Source: SIG447 sp045577075
Lineage (GTDB): Bacteria > Bacillota > Clostridia > UMGS1883 > UMGS1540
NCBI GenBank assembly: GCA_045577075.1
Contig: JAZNHR010000034.1
Coordinates: forward strand, 1-41,358
Length of the DNA stretch: 41,358 nucleotides
Direction of reading: 5' to 3'
The notes under the pieces are model-generated. The model was not told the origin of the DNA. It saw only the letters and a list, made by a program, of their open reading frames with translations, and ran no database searches. This document shows positions 16,169-24,053 of the stretch, one piece after another; within the stretch, counting starts at the first letter, position 1; each line of letters starts with the position of its first letter. Both the position numbers and the translations under genes were made by a program.

Positions 16169-16978
16169 ATGTTCCAAAAACGGGAAGAGGCCGGCGTTCC
16201 CTTTTATGCGCCGTTTTGTGACCTTCCCTTCGTCCGTGCAGGGTTTACCACACGGGAAGGGGGCGTGTCGGAAGGGGAATTTGCCACTTTAAACTTTCGG
16301 ATAAATTGCAGAGATACAAAAGAAAATTTAGCGGAAAACGTAAGAAGAGTGTCTGCCGCTTTCCATACAAGCCCGGAAAACATTGTCACTACAACCCAGG
16401 AACACACGACGTGCGTCCTTCGCGTAGGAAAAGAGGATGGCGGCACGGGCTTTGTCCGTCCCCGGTTTTCCGAAGGGGTGGACGGCCTTATTACAAACGA
16501 GGCAGGCATAACGCTTTTCACCTTTTTTGCCGATTGTGTGCCCATTCTCCTCTGTGACCCCATAAAAAAAGCCGTGGGCAGCGTGCACAGCGGCTGGCGC
16601 GGCACCGTGGGGAAAATCGCGGCGGTAGCGGTAGAGAAAATGGCGGCAGAATTTGGTACAAATCCCATGGACGTGCACGCGGCAATCGGCCCCCATATCG
16701 GGAAGTGCTGTTTTGCGGTCGATAGCCCCGTATACGAAGCATTTCTCACCGCGTTTCCCCAAAATGACGGCTGTGTTTTTGAAAAAAAAGACGGCAAGTA
16801 CTACATTGACTTATCCCTGGCCGTGGAAGAAACCCTAAAGGCGGCAGGGGTGGGGCACATCTCCAATATGCACACCTGCACGTCTTGCAACGATACAGAA
16901 TTCTTTTCCCACCGAAAAACAGGGGGGAAGCGAGGCTGCTTTGCCGCCCTCATTCAAATACGGGAGGAGACAACATGA
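16169..16978 (+). CDS. pgeF: Purine nucleoside phosphorylase / peptidoglycan editing factor PgeF family
   Basis: A 269-aa protein of the YfiH/PgeF/LACC1 family (DUF152, formerly multicopper oxidase-like). Relatives act as broad purine nucleoside phosphorylase/adenosine deaminase and, in E. coli, keep L-Ser out of peptidoglycan. Zinc-site motifs are visible: ADCVPILLCDP, VGSVHSGWRGTVG and AAIGPHIGKCCFAV, with ACTSCN-like THTCTSCND near the C-terminus. I start it at ATG 16169, 5 bp after AAAGAGG. Its last codons overlap the next gene (ATGA). In many Firmicutes this gene is near cell-division or cell-wall genes; here it leads a pgeF-SBP-DUF1015-whiA run. Confidence 0.93.
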   Translation: MFQKREEAGVPFYAPFCDLPFVRAGFTTREGGVSEGEFATLNFRINCRDTKENLAENVRRVSAAFHTSPENIVTTTQEHTTCVLRVGKEDGGTGFVRPRFSEGVDGLITNEAGITLFTFFADCVPILLCDPIKKAVGSVHSGWRGTVGKIAAVAVEKMAAEFGTNPMDVHAAIGPHIGKCCFAVDSPVYEAFLTAFPQNDGCVFEKKDGKYYIDLSLAVEETLKAAGVGHISNMHTCTSCNDTEFFSHRKTGGKRGCFAALIQIREETT

Positions 16979-18507
16979 AAAAAATCCTTTCGGTACTGAT
17001 GCTGGTGGTATTTTGCCTTTGCGGGTGTAAGGGCAAAACGCCACAAGGTGCATCACCGCAGGCAGGCTCCGTAGGGGACTTTACCCTTGCCATGCGAACG
17101 CAAACGAGCCTGGACCCCTTAAAAACAAAACAGGAATCAGCGGCACTTGTATATGACCTTGTGTATGACAGCCTTGTCTATGTGGACAGGGAGATGCGTG
17201 CGGTGCCGTATCTGGCAGAAAGCTGCACCGTGTCAGACGACGGGCGCACGATTTTCTTTTCTCTCCACCAGGGCATTTACTGGCATGACGGCGCTTCCTT
17301 TACGGCCGCGGACGTGGAATACACCATAAACCGCATACGCAGCTTAGGGGAGGACTGCATTTACTTTGACCGCCTTACCGACATTGAAAGCATCACGGTA
17401 CGGGATATGTACCACTTTGATTTACAATTAAAAAGACCCCACATCACCGTTTTAAATCTTTTAGACTTTCCCATTGTGCCGTGCCATAGGTCTGACCTTG
17501 ACCAAACCATGGTGGGCACGGGGCAGTATAAGCTGGAAACGTATACGCCCCAAAAAAATATGACCCTTATCAAAAACGAGGGCTGGTCCCTTTCCGAGCC
17601 GCCTGCCATGGAACGGATATACGTGAAAATGATTGAGCGAAGTGCGGATGCAACGAGCATGGTAAAAATCGGGGAAGTGACGGCGGTGGCGTCCCATTTT
17701 CGCAGTGTGGGTGGGCTTGGCATCGGCGAGAATATGCAAATTACCCATTACCCTACGCTGGAATATGAATTTATCGGCTTTAATTTCCAAAACAGTTTTT
17801 TAGATTCGGAAAATGTACGGCGCGCCATTGCCTATGCGATCGACCGCGGTAAAATTATTGAGGATGTGTTCCTCAAATACGGAAGCGCCGCCTGCGTGCC
17901 CGTGCCGCCCAATGCCTACATGTATGTGGGAGCGGAAAGTGATGCGGCTGGGCGAGACACGGAAAAGGCCAAAGGGCTTTTATATGCGGACGGATTTAAT
18001 CTTATCGACGGAAAGATGCAAAAAGGGGAAGAAAATACGCCCCTCACCCTTTCTCTTCTTGTTAACGAGGAAAACGGGGAACGGAAAAAATATGCCGAGG
18101 TTATCCGTGAAAATCTAAAGGAGATTGGCATTGCGGTTTCAATTGTGGCGGTGCCCTTTGAAACATACAAGGAAAAGCTATATATGGGCGAGTTTGACAT
18201 GTACGCCGGCGGCTGCGTGTTTTCCGCAGACCTTTCCTATGACTTTTTGCTTTCGGCATCTTCCGTTTTAAACGGCTATGATTCCCCCGATATGCGCGCC
18301 GCCCTTTTAGGGCTTGGGCCACAGCGCACAGATGAGACGATTTTGGCGGCATATAAGCAGTTCCAGGAGGTGTTCCTGCGGGAAATGCCCCTATGTGGCA
18401 TCGCGTTTTTAGACGGCGCCCTTGTGCACACGGCGGCGCTCAAAGGCATTGAAGCACCGGCATCGTCAAAGCTATACAGAAACATCGGAAAATGGTATTT
18501 AGAATAG
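16975..18507 (+). CDS. Extracellular solute-binding protein family 5 (oligopeptide type) lipoprotein
   Basis: A 510-aa ABC-transporter binding protein. The N-terminus MKKILSVLMLVVF is a signal peptide ending in LCGC, with Cys18 as the lipid-anchored residue. The body is SBP family 5: TSLDPLKTKQESAALVYDLVYDSL, LAESCTVSDDGRTIFFSLHQG, YWHDGASFTAADVEYTINR, and the hinge-region RRAIAYAIDRGKI. The start follows GGGAGGAG and overlaps the pgeF stop as ATGA. No permease or ATPase gene is in the window, so it is an orphan. The ligand is probably a peptide or nickel-type cargo, but binding residues cannot be assigned. Confidence 0.92.
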   Translation: MKKILSVLMLVVFCLCGCKGKTPQGASPQAGSVGDFTLAMRTQTSLDPLKTKQESAALVYDLVYDSLVYVDREMRAVPYLAESCTVSDDGRTIFFSLHQGIYWHDGASFTAADVEYTINRIRSLGEDCIYFDRLTDIESITVRDMYHFDLQLKRPHITVLNLLDFPIVPCHRSDLDQTMVGTGQYKLETYTPQKNMTLIKNEGWSLSEPPAMERIYVKMIERSADATSMVKIGEVTAVASHFRSVGGLGIGENMQITHYPTLEYEFIGFNFQNSFLDSENVRRAIAYAIDRGKIIEDVFLKYGSAACVPVPPNAYMYVGAESDAAGRDTEKAKGLLYADGFNLIDGKMQKGEENTPLTLSLLVNEENGERKKYAEVIRENLKEIGIAVSIVAVPFETYKEKLYMGEFDMYAGGCVFSADLSYDFLLSASSVLNGYDSPDMRAALLGLGPQRTDETILAAYKQFQEVFLREMPLCGIAFLDGALVHTAALKGIEAPASSKLYRNIGKWYLE

Positions 18508-18524
18508 AAACACAGGAGGACAAA

Positions 18525-19754
18525 ATGAGAAACGTATTTAGCCCGGCAGATATTCTTTTGCCGAAAAACAAAGCTTGGGAAACATGGAGTGTAGTCGCCT
18601 GCGACCAGTATACCTCCGAGCCAGAATACTGGGAGGAAGTGGAGAAAAAGGTGGGGGATGCCCCCTCAACCCTTCGCCTGACCCTGCCGGAAATTTACCT
18701 TGAGGATGCAGACGCACCCGAGAGAATTGCTAAAATCGGGGAAGCCATGGCCGCCTACGCGCCCGAGATGGAGGAACTGAAGGATACGTTTATTTATGTA
18801 GAACGCACCCTCTCCGACGGCAGAATCCGCCGCGGCATTGTGGGAAAAGTGGATTTGGAAGCCTACAACTACGAAAAGGGCGCAAAAAGTCCCATTCGTG
18901 CAACGGAGGGGACAGTGGTCGAACGCATTCCGCCGCGCCTTCGCGTTCGCGAAGGGGCCAGCATGGAGCTGCCCCACATTATGATTTTAATTGACGACCG
19001 CAAAAAGACGGTCATTGAGCCCCTTATGGAAAAGAAGGGGGAAAAGCTCTATGACTTTGACCTTATGCAAGGCGGCGGCCACATTCGCGGCTATAAGGTA
19101 AGCGCAGAAGATGCCGCACAGGTACAGGATGCCCTGTCGGGCCTCGGAAAAGATTTTACCGAAAGAACGGGAGAAGAAAATCCCTTCATTTTTGCCATGG
19201 GTGACGGCAACCATTCTCTTGCAACAGCCAAGGCATACTACGAAAACATCAAGAAAACCTTATCGCCTGCGGAAGCAGCGGTGCACCCTGCGCGCTACGC
19301 GCTGGCGGAAATCGTAAACTTACATGACGAAGCCCTTGTATTTGAGCCCATTCACAGAGTGGTGTTCGGCGTCTCGCCCGAAACCGTGCTTGCCGATTTT
19401 GCCGCTTTCTGCAAGGAGAATGAAGGGGACAATATGCCCCAGGAAATTCCATATTGCCATAAGGGTGGCAAGGGTACCCTTCGCATTGAAAAGCCGGTTT
19501 CTCCCCTCGCTGTGGGCACGCTCCAGCGGTTCCTCGACGAAAAGGGGATAAAGACCGACTATATTCACGGGGCGGATGTTGTAGAACGCCTGGGAACAGA
19601 GGACGGCAACATGGGCTTTTTACTGCCGTCCATGGACAAAAATGCGCTCTTTGACACGGTGGAGGCAGACGGCGTTCTCCCGAGAAAAACCTTCTCTATG
19701 GGCGAGGCAAACGAAAAACGGTTTTATTTGGAAGCCAGAAAGATTGTAAAATAA
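18525..19754 (+). CDS. DUF1015 family protein
   Basis: A 409-aa protein of the widespread DUF1015 family, whose members resemble ParB-fold nucleotide-binding proteins. Some have been linked to serine metabolism by gene context; I recall this and cannot verify it here. Conserved blocks are MRNVFSPADILLPKN at the start, CDQYTSEPEYW, and MGDGNHSLATAKAYY, the equivalent of the family's ADGHHR-type motif. VVERLG and MPSMDK-like segments occur at the end. I start it at the ATG at 18525 after AGGAGG; an earlier in-frame start lies inside the binding-protein gene. It is 17 bp after that gene and 1 bp before whiA. No serA or serC is nearby. Confidence 0.85.
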   Translation: MRNVFSPADILLPKNKAWETWSVVACDQYTSEPEYWEEVEKKVGDAPSTLRLTLPEIYLEDADAPERIAKIGEAMAAYAPEMEELKDTFIYVERTLSDGRIRRGIVGKVDLEAYNYEKGAKSPIRATEGTVVERIPPRLRVREGASMELPHIMILIDDRKKTVIEPLMEKKGEKLYDFDLMQGGGHIRGYKVSAEDAAQVQDALSGLGKDFTERTGEENPFIFAMGDGNHSLATAKAYYENIKKTLSPAEAAVHPARYALAEIVNLHDEALVFEPIHRVVFGVSPETVLADFAAFCKENEGDNMPQEIPYCHKGGKGTLRIEKPVSPLAVGTLQRFLDEKGIKTDYIHGADVVERLGTEDGNMGFLLPSMDKNALFDTVEADGVLPRKTFSMGEANEKRFYLEARKIVK

Positions 19755-19755
19755 A

Positions 19756-20664
19756 ATGTCATTTGCATCTGAAATTAAAAGCGAGCTTCTTCGCACGGAA
19801 CTGAAAAGTGAATGCTGTATAAAGGCAGAGCTGTGCGGCCTTGTGTGCTTTGGCGGTGCACTCCTGCCCGGCGGTAGGCTTCGGATTTCCACAGAAAATG
19901 CCGCCACGGCAAGGCGCGGCTTTTCCCTTATAAAAGCGTGCTTTGGCATAAGCGGCGAGATTTTGACAAACCACAGCCGCGCCTCGAAAGGCGGCAATGC
20001 TTACGCTATCAGCATTGACAGCCCTTCGGATGCCCTTCGAATTTTATCGGGGCTTTCCCTCCTTGACAAAAAGGCGGTTTCCTTTCGGGTGCGGGACGAA
20101 ATTATGGAAAACCCGTGCTGCAATCGTGCCTTTCTTCGGGGGGCGTTTCTCGGAGGCGGCTCGGTCACAAACCCGGAAAAAGAATACCATCTCGAATTTA
20201 CAACGCCGCGCCTCTCGCTTGCCGAGGATGTGGTTACCCTTTTTAAAGCGTTTGGGCTGAATGCAAAAATTGTGCGGCGAAAGGCAAGCTATGTGGTCTA
20301 TTTTAAAAGCAGCGAGGAAATCGGAGACGTACTGAATATTATTGGTGCCGCCTCGGCGTACATGGAGCTTATGAACGTCCGCATTTTAAAAGAGACACGA
20401 AATCAAGTCAATCGCCGCGTCAACTGCGAAACGGCAAACCTGGATAAAGCCGTGGATGCGGCGCAGGCACAAGTGCGTGCCATCCATCGCCTTAAAAAAA
20501 CAGGGCGCTTTGCCACTATGCCGCCACAGCTGAGAGAGACGGCCCAAATGCGGCTGGCGTTTCCCGAGGCACCGCTTTCGGAGCTTGGAACCTTGCTTGG
20601 CGTTAGCAAATCCGGCATCAATCACCGTATGCGGCGCATCATTGCCCTTTCCGAAAAAGCATAA
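19756..20664 (+). CDS. whiA: Sporulation/cell-division regulator WhiA
   Basis: A 302-aa WhiA. The N-terminal two thirds form the LAGLIDADG-homing-endonuclease-like scaffold (SFASEIKSELLR at the start, RAFLRGAFLGGGSVTNPEKEYHLEF in the centre). The C-terminal helix-turn-helix reads LGTLLGVSKSGINHRMRRI. The family binds DNA and affects division, chromosome segregation and, in actinomycetes, sporulation. The start is 1 bp after the DUF1015 stop with only a weak upstream site, so coupled translation is likely. In most Firmicutes whiA follows yvcK directly; here five genes intervene. A strong terminator follows. Confidence 0.96.
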   Translation: MSFASEIKSELLRTELKSECCIKAELCGLVCFGGALLPGGRLRISTENAATARRGFSLIKACFGISGEILTNHSRASKGGNAYAISIDSPSDALRILSGLSLLDKKAVSFRVRDEIMENPCCNRAFLRGAFLGGGSVTNPEKEYHLEFTTPRLSLAEDVVTLFKAFGLNAKIVRRKASYVVYFKSSEEIGDVLNIIGAASAYMELMNVRILKETRNQVNRRVNCETANLDKAVDAAQAQVRAIHRLKKTGRFATMPPQLRETAQMRLAFPEAPLSELGTLLGVSKSGINHRMRRIIALSEKA

Positions 20665-20671
20665 AACATGT

Positions 20672-20709
20672 CCCCTTTTGCATAGTGTAGTGCAAAAGGG
20701 GGTTTTTTT
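20672..20709 (+). terminator. Intrinsic terminator after whiA
   Basis: CCCCTTTTGCA (20672-20682) pairs perfectly with TGCAAAAGGGG (20691-20701) around an 8-nt loop, followed by seven T (20703-20709). The very next base begins an ATG, so the 3' arm (AAAAGGGGG) also sits where the ribosome binding site of the next small gene would be. Confidence 0.9.
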
Positions 20710-20916
20710 ATGGAAAGAACGAGAACAAGGGCGGTAAAAAGGCGGCCGCCGCAAAAACAGGCACAGGAAAGGGCGGGATACAGCGGACGACTTTTGCTAC
20801 GCATTTTCGGGAGTGTGTTTCTCATTTTAGCCGCTATTTTTATAAAGCAAAACGCGCCACAAACTGTAGATGCGGCAAAGCACGTTCTTTTTACGTGGAC
20901 CGTTTCCTTGCCGTAA
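20710..20916 (+). CDS. Small basic membrane protein, function unknown
   Basis: A 68-aa protein: a strongly basic N-terminus (RTRTRAVKRRPPQKQ), one hydrophobic span (about 29-46, LLLRIFGSVFLILAAIFI) and a short tail likely outside the cell. It would use AAAGGGGG, 7 bp upstream, as ribosome binding site, but that lies in the arm of the whiA terminator. The pattern of a basic N-terminus, one membrane helix and a short segment resembles the N-terminal part of membrane-anchored M23 peptidases of clostridia (SpoIVFA/SpoIIQ-like). No peptidase domain follows, so it may be a remnant or a true small protein. It is 64 bp before sipL. Confidence 0.55.
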   Translation: MERTRTRAVKRRPPQKQAQERAGYSGRLLLRIFGSVFLILAAIFIKQNAPQTVDAAKHVLFTWTVSLP

Positions 20917-20924
20917 AAAATTTT

Positions 20925-20953
20925 CATAAAGGGACAGGGACACACATATACAT
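20925..20953 (+). promoter_or_regulatory. Possible sporulation-type promoter before sipL
   Basis: CATAAA (20925-20930) and CATATACAT (20945-20953) are 14 bp apart. That spacing and the CATA-type -10 resemble mother-cell sigma-E promoters, and the C. difficile sipL gene is sigma-E dependent. No vegetative TTGACA/TATAAT pair is seen here. The match is loose. Confidence 0.3.
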
Positions 20954-20980
20954 ATAGCAAAAAACCGAGGAGGAGAAGCG

Positions 20981-22531
20981 ATGGAAATCACATTGCAAAA
21001 AGAAGGGCTCTCCCTTTATGAGACAGTTTGGCAAAAACAATCAGAGGCCATAGCGGAAAGTGACAGTATTGTACCCGACACAAAGCCGGATATTGCCCGT
21101 ATTTTAAAAACCGCCGGCAGGGCAAAAATTACAGGGCAGGAGATACTGGGGGACAAAATACGCATTAGCGGTGAGGCAAAGTATACCGTGCTGTATGCCC
21201 CCGAGCCGGAAAGCGGCATCGCGGCAGAATGTATGGAGGTGCGCATTCCCTTCAAGGATATTTGTGCCCTTGGAAAGGGAGGCGAGGACGTTTCTGTTTC
21301 CGCAGACGCGGAGATTTTGCATACGGAAGCCATGCTTTTAAATTCCCGAAAGCTTTCCCTAAAGGGAACGGTGGGCATTTCCGTAGAGGCGGTGCGGCAA
21401 AAGGAGCTGCAGCTTTGCACGGGGGTAGAGACGGACGAAGCAATCGAATGTAAAACAAAGCACGTGCACCTTGCCGCGCCCGCGGGCATGGGCGAGTTTA
21501 CTATAACTGCGGCAGATACGCTGGAGGTTCCCGGCGAAAATCCGCCGATTGCGGAAATTTTGGAGCAGGAAGCCCACATCAGCGAAGAGAACGTAAAGCT
21601 GATTACAGGGAAAATTATTTTAAAAGGCACGGCTCGGCTGAAAACCCTGTATCTTACCACCGTGCCTGCCCGTCCCCTCGCCGTTATGCACCATGAAATC
21701 CCGTTTACAGAAATTCTCGATATGCCCGGCACCGAGGAGGGCATGGATTATATGCTCGACTATGCTATCTGTGATATTTACTGCGAAACGGACGATACAG
21801 AGGACGGGGCACGAGGCTTTGGGGCGGAGATTACCATGAAAGTCCGCGCAAAAACCATGCAGGACGCACAGCTGGAGATTTTAGACGATTGCTTCTGTCC
21901 CGGCTATAAAACAAAGGTTTCCTATGAAACGGTGCAAACGGAGGAGACGGCAGATGTGGTGGCGGAAGAAATCAGCGTGCGAAAAACGCTGACCCTGCCT
22001 ATGGAATATCCGCCAATCGCAGAGGTTTGTGACCTTTCGGCAAAGCCCATGGTGACCGCCGTTTCTCTAAACGACGGAGAAATTACAGCCGAAGGGTACG
22101 CCGAGGCGCATCTTTTATACCGGACGGAGGACGATGCCGCCCCCATTGTAGCTTTTGAAGACCGGATTCCCTTTTCCTTCTCTGCCCGCACCCATGCACC
22201 GGAGAATGCGGAAATTGCGTGCCGGACGCGGTTTGGCGGGGCAACCTTTACCCTTTCCGATGCGGAATCGGTGGATGTTCGGGTCAACATGGCGTTTGAT
22301 ATACGGCTGTCCGGGAAAGGGGAAGTGGAAACCGTTTCGGAAATTACCGCCACAGAAGAGACGGCGGAAAAGAAGCCGAGCGTGGTGATTGCCTTTACGG
22401 GGAAGGGGGACTCCCTATGGAGTCTGGCAAAAAAATACGGCGTTTCGGTGGAAAAAATCGCCGCCGCAAACGGCTTTGAAGAAGAAAAACTTATTGTACC
22501 CGGCATGCGCCTTTTGGTGCCGCGGGGATGA
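20981..22531 (+). CDS. sipL: SipL-like spore coat morphogenesis protein (DUF3794 repeats plus LysM)
   Basis: A 516-aa protein with the architecture of C. difficile SipL (about 520 aa): three tandem DUF3794-type beta-rich modules (roughly residues 30-150, 175-300 and 335-440) and a C-terminal LysM domain (about 468-515; VIAFTGKGDSLWSLAKKYGVS and ANGFEEEKLIVPGMRLLVP). SipL binds the ATPase SpoIVA through its LysM domain and helps the coat encase the forespore in clostridia. The opening SLYETVWQKQSEAIAESDSI and IVPDTKPDIARIL are typical. The start follows GGAGGAG. It overlaps a tiny downstream ORF by ATGA. No spoIVA is in the window. Confidence 0.9.
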   Translation: MEITLQKEGLSLYETVWQKQSEAIAESDSIVPDTKPDIARILKTAGRAKITGQEILGDKIRISGEAKYTVLYAPEPESGIAAECMEVRIPFKDICALGKGGEDVSVSADAEILHTEAMLLNSRKLSLKGTVGISVEAVRQKELQLCTGVETDEAIECKTKHVHLAAPAGMGEFTITAADTLEVPGENPPIAEILEQEAHISEENVKLITGKIILKGTARLKTLYLTTVPARPLAVMHHEIPFTEILDMPGTEEGMDYMLDYAICDIYCETDDTEDGARGFGAEITMKVRAKTMQDAQLEILDDCFCPGYKTKVSYETVQTEETADVVAEEISVRKTLTLPMEYPPIAEVCDLSAKPMVTAVSLNDGEITAEGYAEAHLLYRTEDDAAPIVAFEDRIPFSFSARTHAPENAEIACRTRFGGATFTLSDAESVDVRVNMAFDIRLSGKGEVETVSEITATEETAEKKPSVVIAFTGKGDSLWSLAKKYGVSVEKIAAANGFEEEKLIVPGMRLLVPRG

Positions 22532-22659
22532 AGCACAATGTATGGTCGTGGCTGGACGAAGTGGAAACGTATTTGTGCCTGCGGCATAAACAGCGGAAAA
22601 TAAAAAAAGCGGTGAGCATCGGGAGACGCATGAGCTGCCGGTGCCGCCGCAAAAAGTGA
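22528..22659 (+). CDS. Small basic cysteine-containing ORF coupled to sipL
   Basis: A 43-aa frame whose ATG overlaps the sipL stop as ATGA and whose stop lies 11 bp before the next gene's start. The GCGGGG just upstream is a weak ribosome site, so it would rely on coupling. The product begins MKHNVWSWLDEVETYL, a short amphipathic segment. It ends in a very basic stretch with Cys17, Cys37 and Cys39 (GRRMSCRCRRKK). The placement fills the otherwise odd 140-bp gap between sipL and the next gene. No family is recognised. A chance frame remains possible because the region is only 132 bp. Confidence 0.5.
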   Translation: MKHNVWSWLDEVETYLCLRHKQRKIKKAVSIGRRMSCRCRRKK

Positions 22660-22670
22660 AGGGGAGCAAA

Positions 22671-23348
22671 ATGGCGGACTTAGCAGTTTTTATACCGGAT
22701 GAGGTCAATACCGCAAGGTGGGAAGTGATTGGTGCGGGGCGATGCCTGTACCTTAGATATGCGGAAAAGAAAGGCTTTTTTGCAAAGCGGCGCGTAAAAA
22801 AGCATCTTAAAAAGGCGGCGGGGTGCACCACCTTGGACCGTGGATTTGCCGAAAAGCTTTCCTTGCCACACCTTTCGGGAGATGCGAATCGCCTTCTTTT
22901 GGCAATTTGCTATAAGCTTGTCCCATCTGAGGCGGCAGAAGAGGGGCTGGTGCTGTCCGTAGGCAAGGTATACGATACGGAGGCTATTTTGGAAATTGCA
23001 CGAAACGTGCGGACGCTAGAGCTTATCTGCCCCGAAGGCGGCGAGGCACTTGCCGAAAAAATAGAGGAAGAAACGGGGCTGAGCGTGCCGGTGTATACAT
23101 CTTTTCCGGGGCAAACAGAAAAGCCGTGCCTGCGGCTTCCCGGGGGGATTGCGTGCGGCGAAGGGGCAATCGATGTGTCATGCCCTTTGGAGAGCTGTGT
23201 CTTTGCGCCCCCTGCCGGCCTTCGCGCCCTTTGTACGAAGGTAGGCACGGACGGGGATACCATAGAAGCCCTGCTGCAATTTTTTGGCTATACATTGCGC
23301 GATGCAGATGTTTTTTTGTCGAAAAGTACAAAATCTTGCCGAAAATAA
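22671..23348 (+). CDS. Hypothetical protein downstream of sipL
   Basis: A 225-aa cytoplasmic protein I do not recognise, with no signal peptide or membrane span. I start it at the ATG at 22671 after AAGGGGAG; an earlier in-frame start gives ten more residues without a site. The N-terminal half has basic segments (FFAKRRVKKHLKKA). The centre looks like an alternating beta/alpha region (GLVLSVGKVYDTEAILEIAR, RTLELICPEG, EALAEKIEEETGLSVPVYTSF). The C-terminus has a CPLESCVFAPP segment, suggesting a Rossmann-like half. It appears cotranscribed with sipL and ends just before the greA promoter. A role in sporulation is a guess from position only. Confidence 0.8.
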   Translation: MADLAVFIPDEVNTARWEVIGAGRCLYLRYAEKKGFFAKRRVKKHLKKAAGCTTLDRGFAEKLSLPHLSGDANRLLLAICYKLVPSEAAEEGLVLSVGKVYDTEAILEIARNVRTLELICPEGGEALAEKIEEETGLSVPVYTSFPGQTEKPCLRLPGGIACGEGAIDVSCPLESCVFAPPAGLRALCTKVGTDGDTIEALLQFFGYTLRDADVFLSKSTKSCRK

Positions 23349-23380
23349 AAAATTTTTTCATGTAAAAATAATAAATACCC

Positions 23381-23409
23381 TTGACATTCATACCCCACTG
23401 TGATATAAT
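23381..23409 (+). promoter_or_regulatory. greA promoter (full consensus)
   Basis: TTGACA (23381-23386), exactly 17 bp, then TATAAT (23404-23409), with TGA directly before the -10 (extended -10). Both hexamers are perfect, the best housekeeping promoter in the window. Confidence 0.95.
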
Positions 23410-23421
23410 TCATAAATGGAC

Positions 23422-23436
23422 TGCGAGAATCTCGCA
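23422..23436. promoter_or_regulatory. Inverted repeat in the greA leader
   Basis: TGCGAGA (23422-23428) and TCTCGCA (23430-23436) form a perfect 7-bp dyad with a single central base, about 6 bp after the predicted start at 23416. It could be a repressor operator or a 5' mRNA hairpin (TGCGA/TCGCA with a 5-nt loop). Confidence 0.5.
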
Positions 23437-23467
23437 AGGGAAATATAAAGTAGGAGTGGAATTTTTC

Positions 23468-23944
23468 ATGGCGAAAATGACAATTCTGACAGCCGACGGC
23501 CTGCGTCAGCTCGAAGAAGAGCTGGAGTACTTAAAGACGCAAAAGAGACAGGAAGTTGCCGAAAAAATCAAGCAGGCACGCGCGTATGGTGACCTTTCTG
23601 AAAACAGCGAATATGACGAAGCTAAGAACGAGCAGGCACAGGTGGAAGCCCGCATTATGGAGCTGGAAGAAAAGCTGAAGAATATTAAGCTTATTGACGA
23701 AGATAATATTGATACAACCGTGGTCGGGCTCGGGGTAAAGGTTCGCGTTCTTGACTGCGAATTTGACGAAGAGGTGGAATACACCATCGTCGGTTCTACC
23801 GAGGCGGACCCCTCGAAGGACAGAATCTCGGACGAATCTCCCGTAGGCAAAGCCCTTCTCGGCGCCCATGTCGGCGACACGGTACAGGCGCTTGTCCCCT
23901 CGGGTGCAACCCTTTCCTTTAAGGTACTGGGCATTAGTAAATAA
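23468..23944 (+). CDS. greA: Transcription elongation factor GreA
   Basis: A 158-aa GreA, the exact usual length, starting at ATG 23468 after AGGAG. The N-terminal coiled coil (about 1-75) has the hairpin tip GDLSENSEYDEAKNEQ, whose acidic residues reach the RNA polymerase active site to stimulate transcript cleavage. The C-terminal FKBP-like domain (about 80-158) contains EYTIVGSTEADPSKDRISDESPVG and GATLSFKVLGI. It rescues backtracked polymerase. It has its own consensus promoter and a strong terminator, so it is a single-gene unit. Confidence 0.97.
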   Translation: MAKMTILTADGLRQLEEELEYLKTQKRQEVAEKIKQARAYGDLSENSEYDEAKNEQAQVEARIMELEEKLKNIKLIDEDNIDTTVVGLGVKVRVLDCEFDEEVEYTIVGSTEADPSKDRISDESPVGKALLGAHVGDTVQALVPSGATLSFKVLGISK

Positions 23945-23955
23945 AGAAAGAAACT

Positions 23956-23988
23956 AAAAGGGGGCGTAAAATAATTACGCCCCCTTTT
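23956..23988. terminator. Bidirectional terminator between greA and rnhA
   Basis: AAAAGGGGGCGTAA (23956-23969) pairs perfectly with TTACGCCCCCTTTT (23975-23988) around AATAA. T-runs flank both ends, so it serves greA from the left and the rnhA operon from the right. Confidence 0.93.
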
Positions 23989-24053
23989 GTTTCTGCGATA
24001 GGTTGGCTATGCCAACGCGAGATGCCTTTGCCGCGATATGTCGCCGCCGCGTT

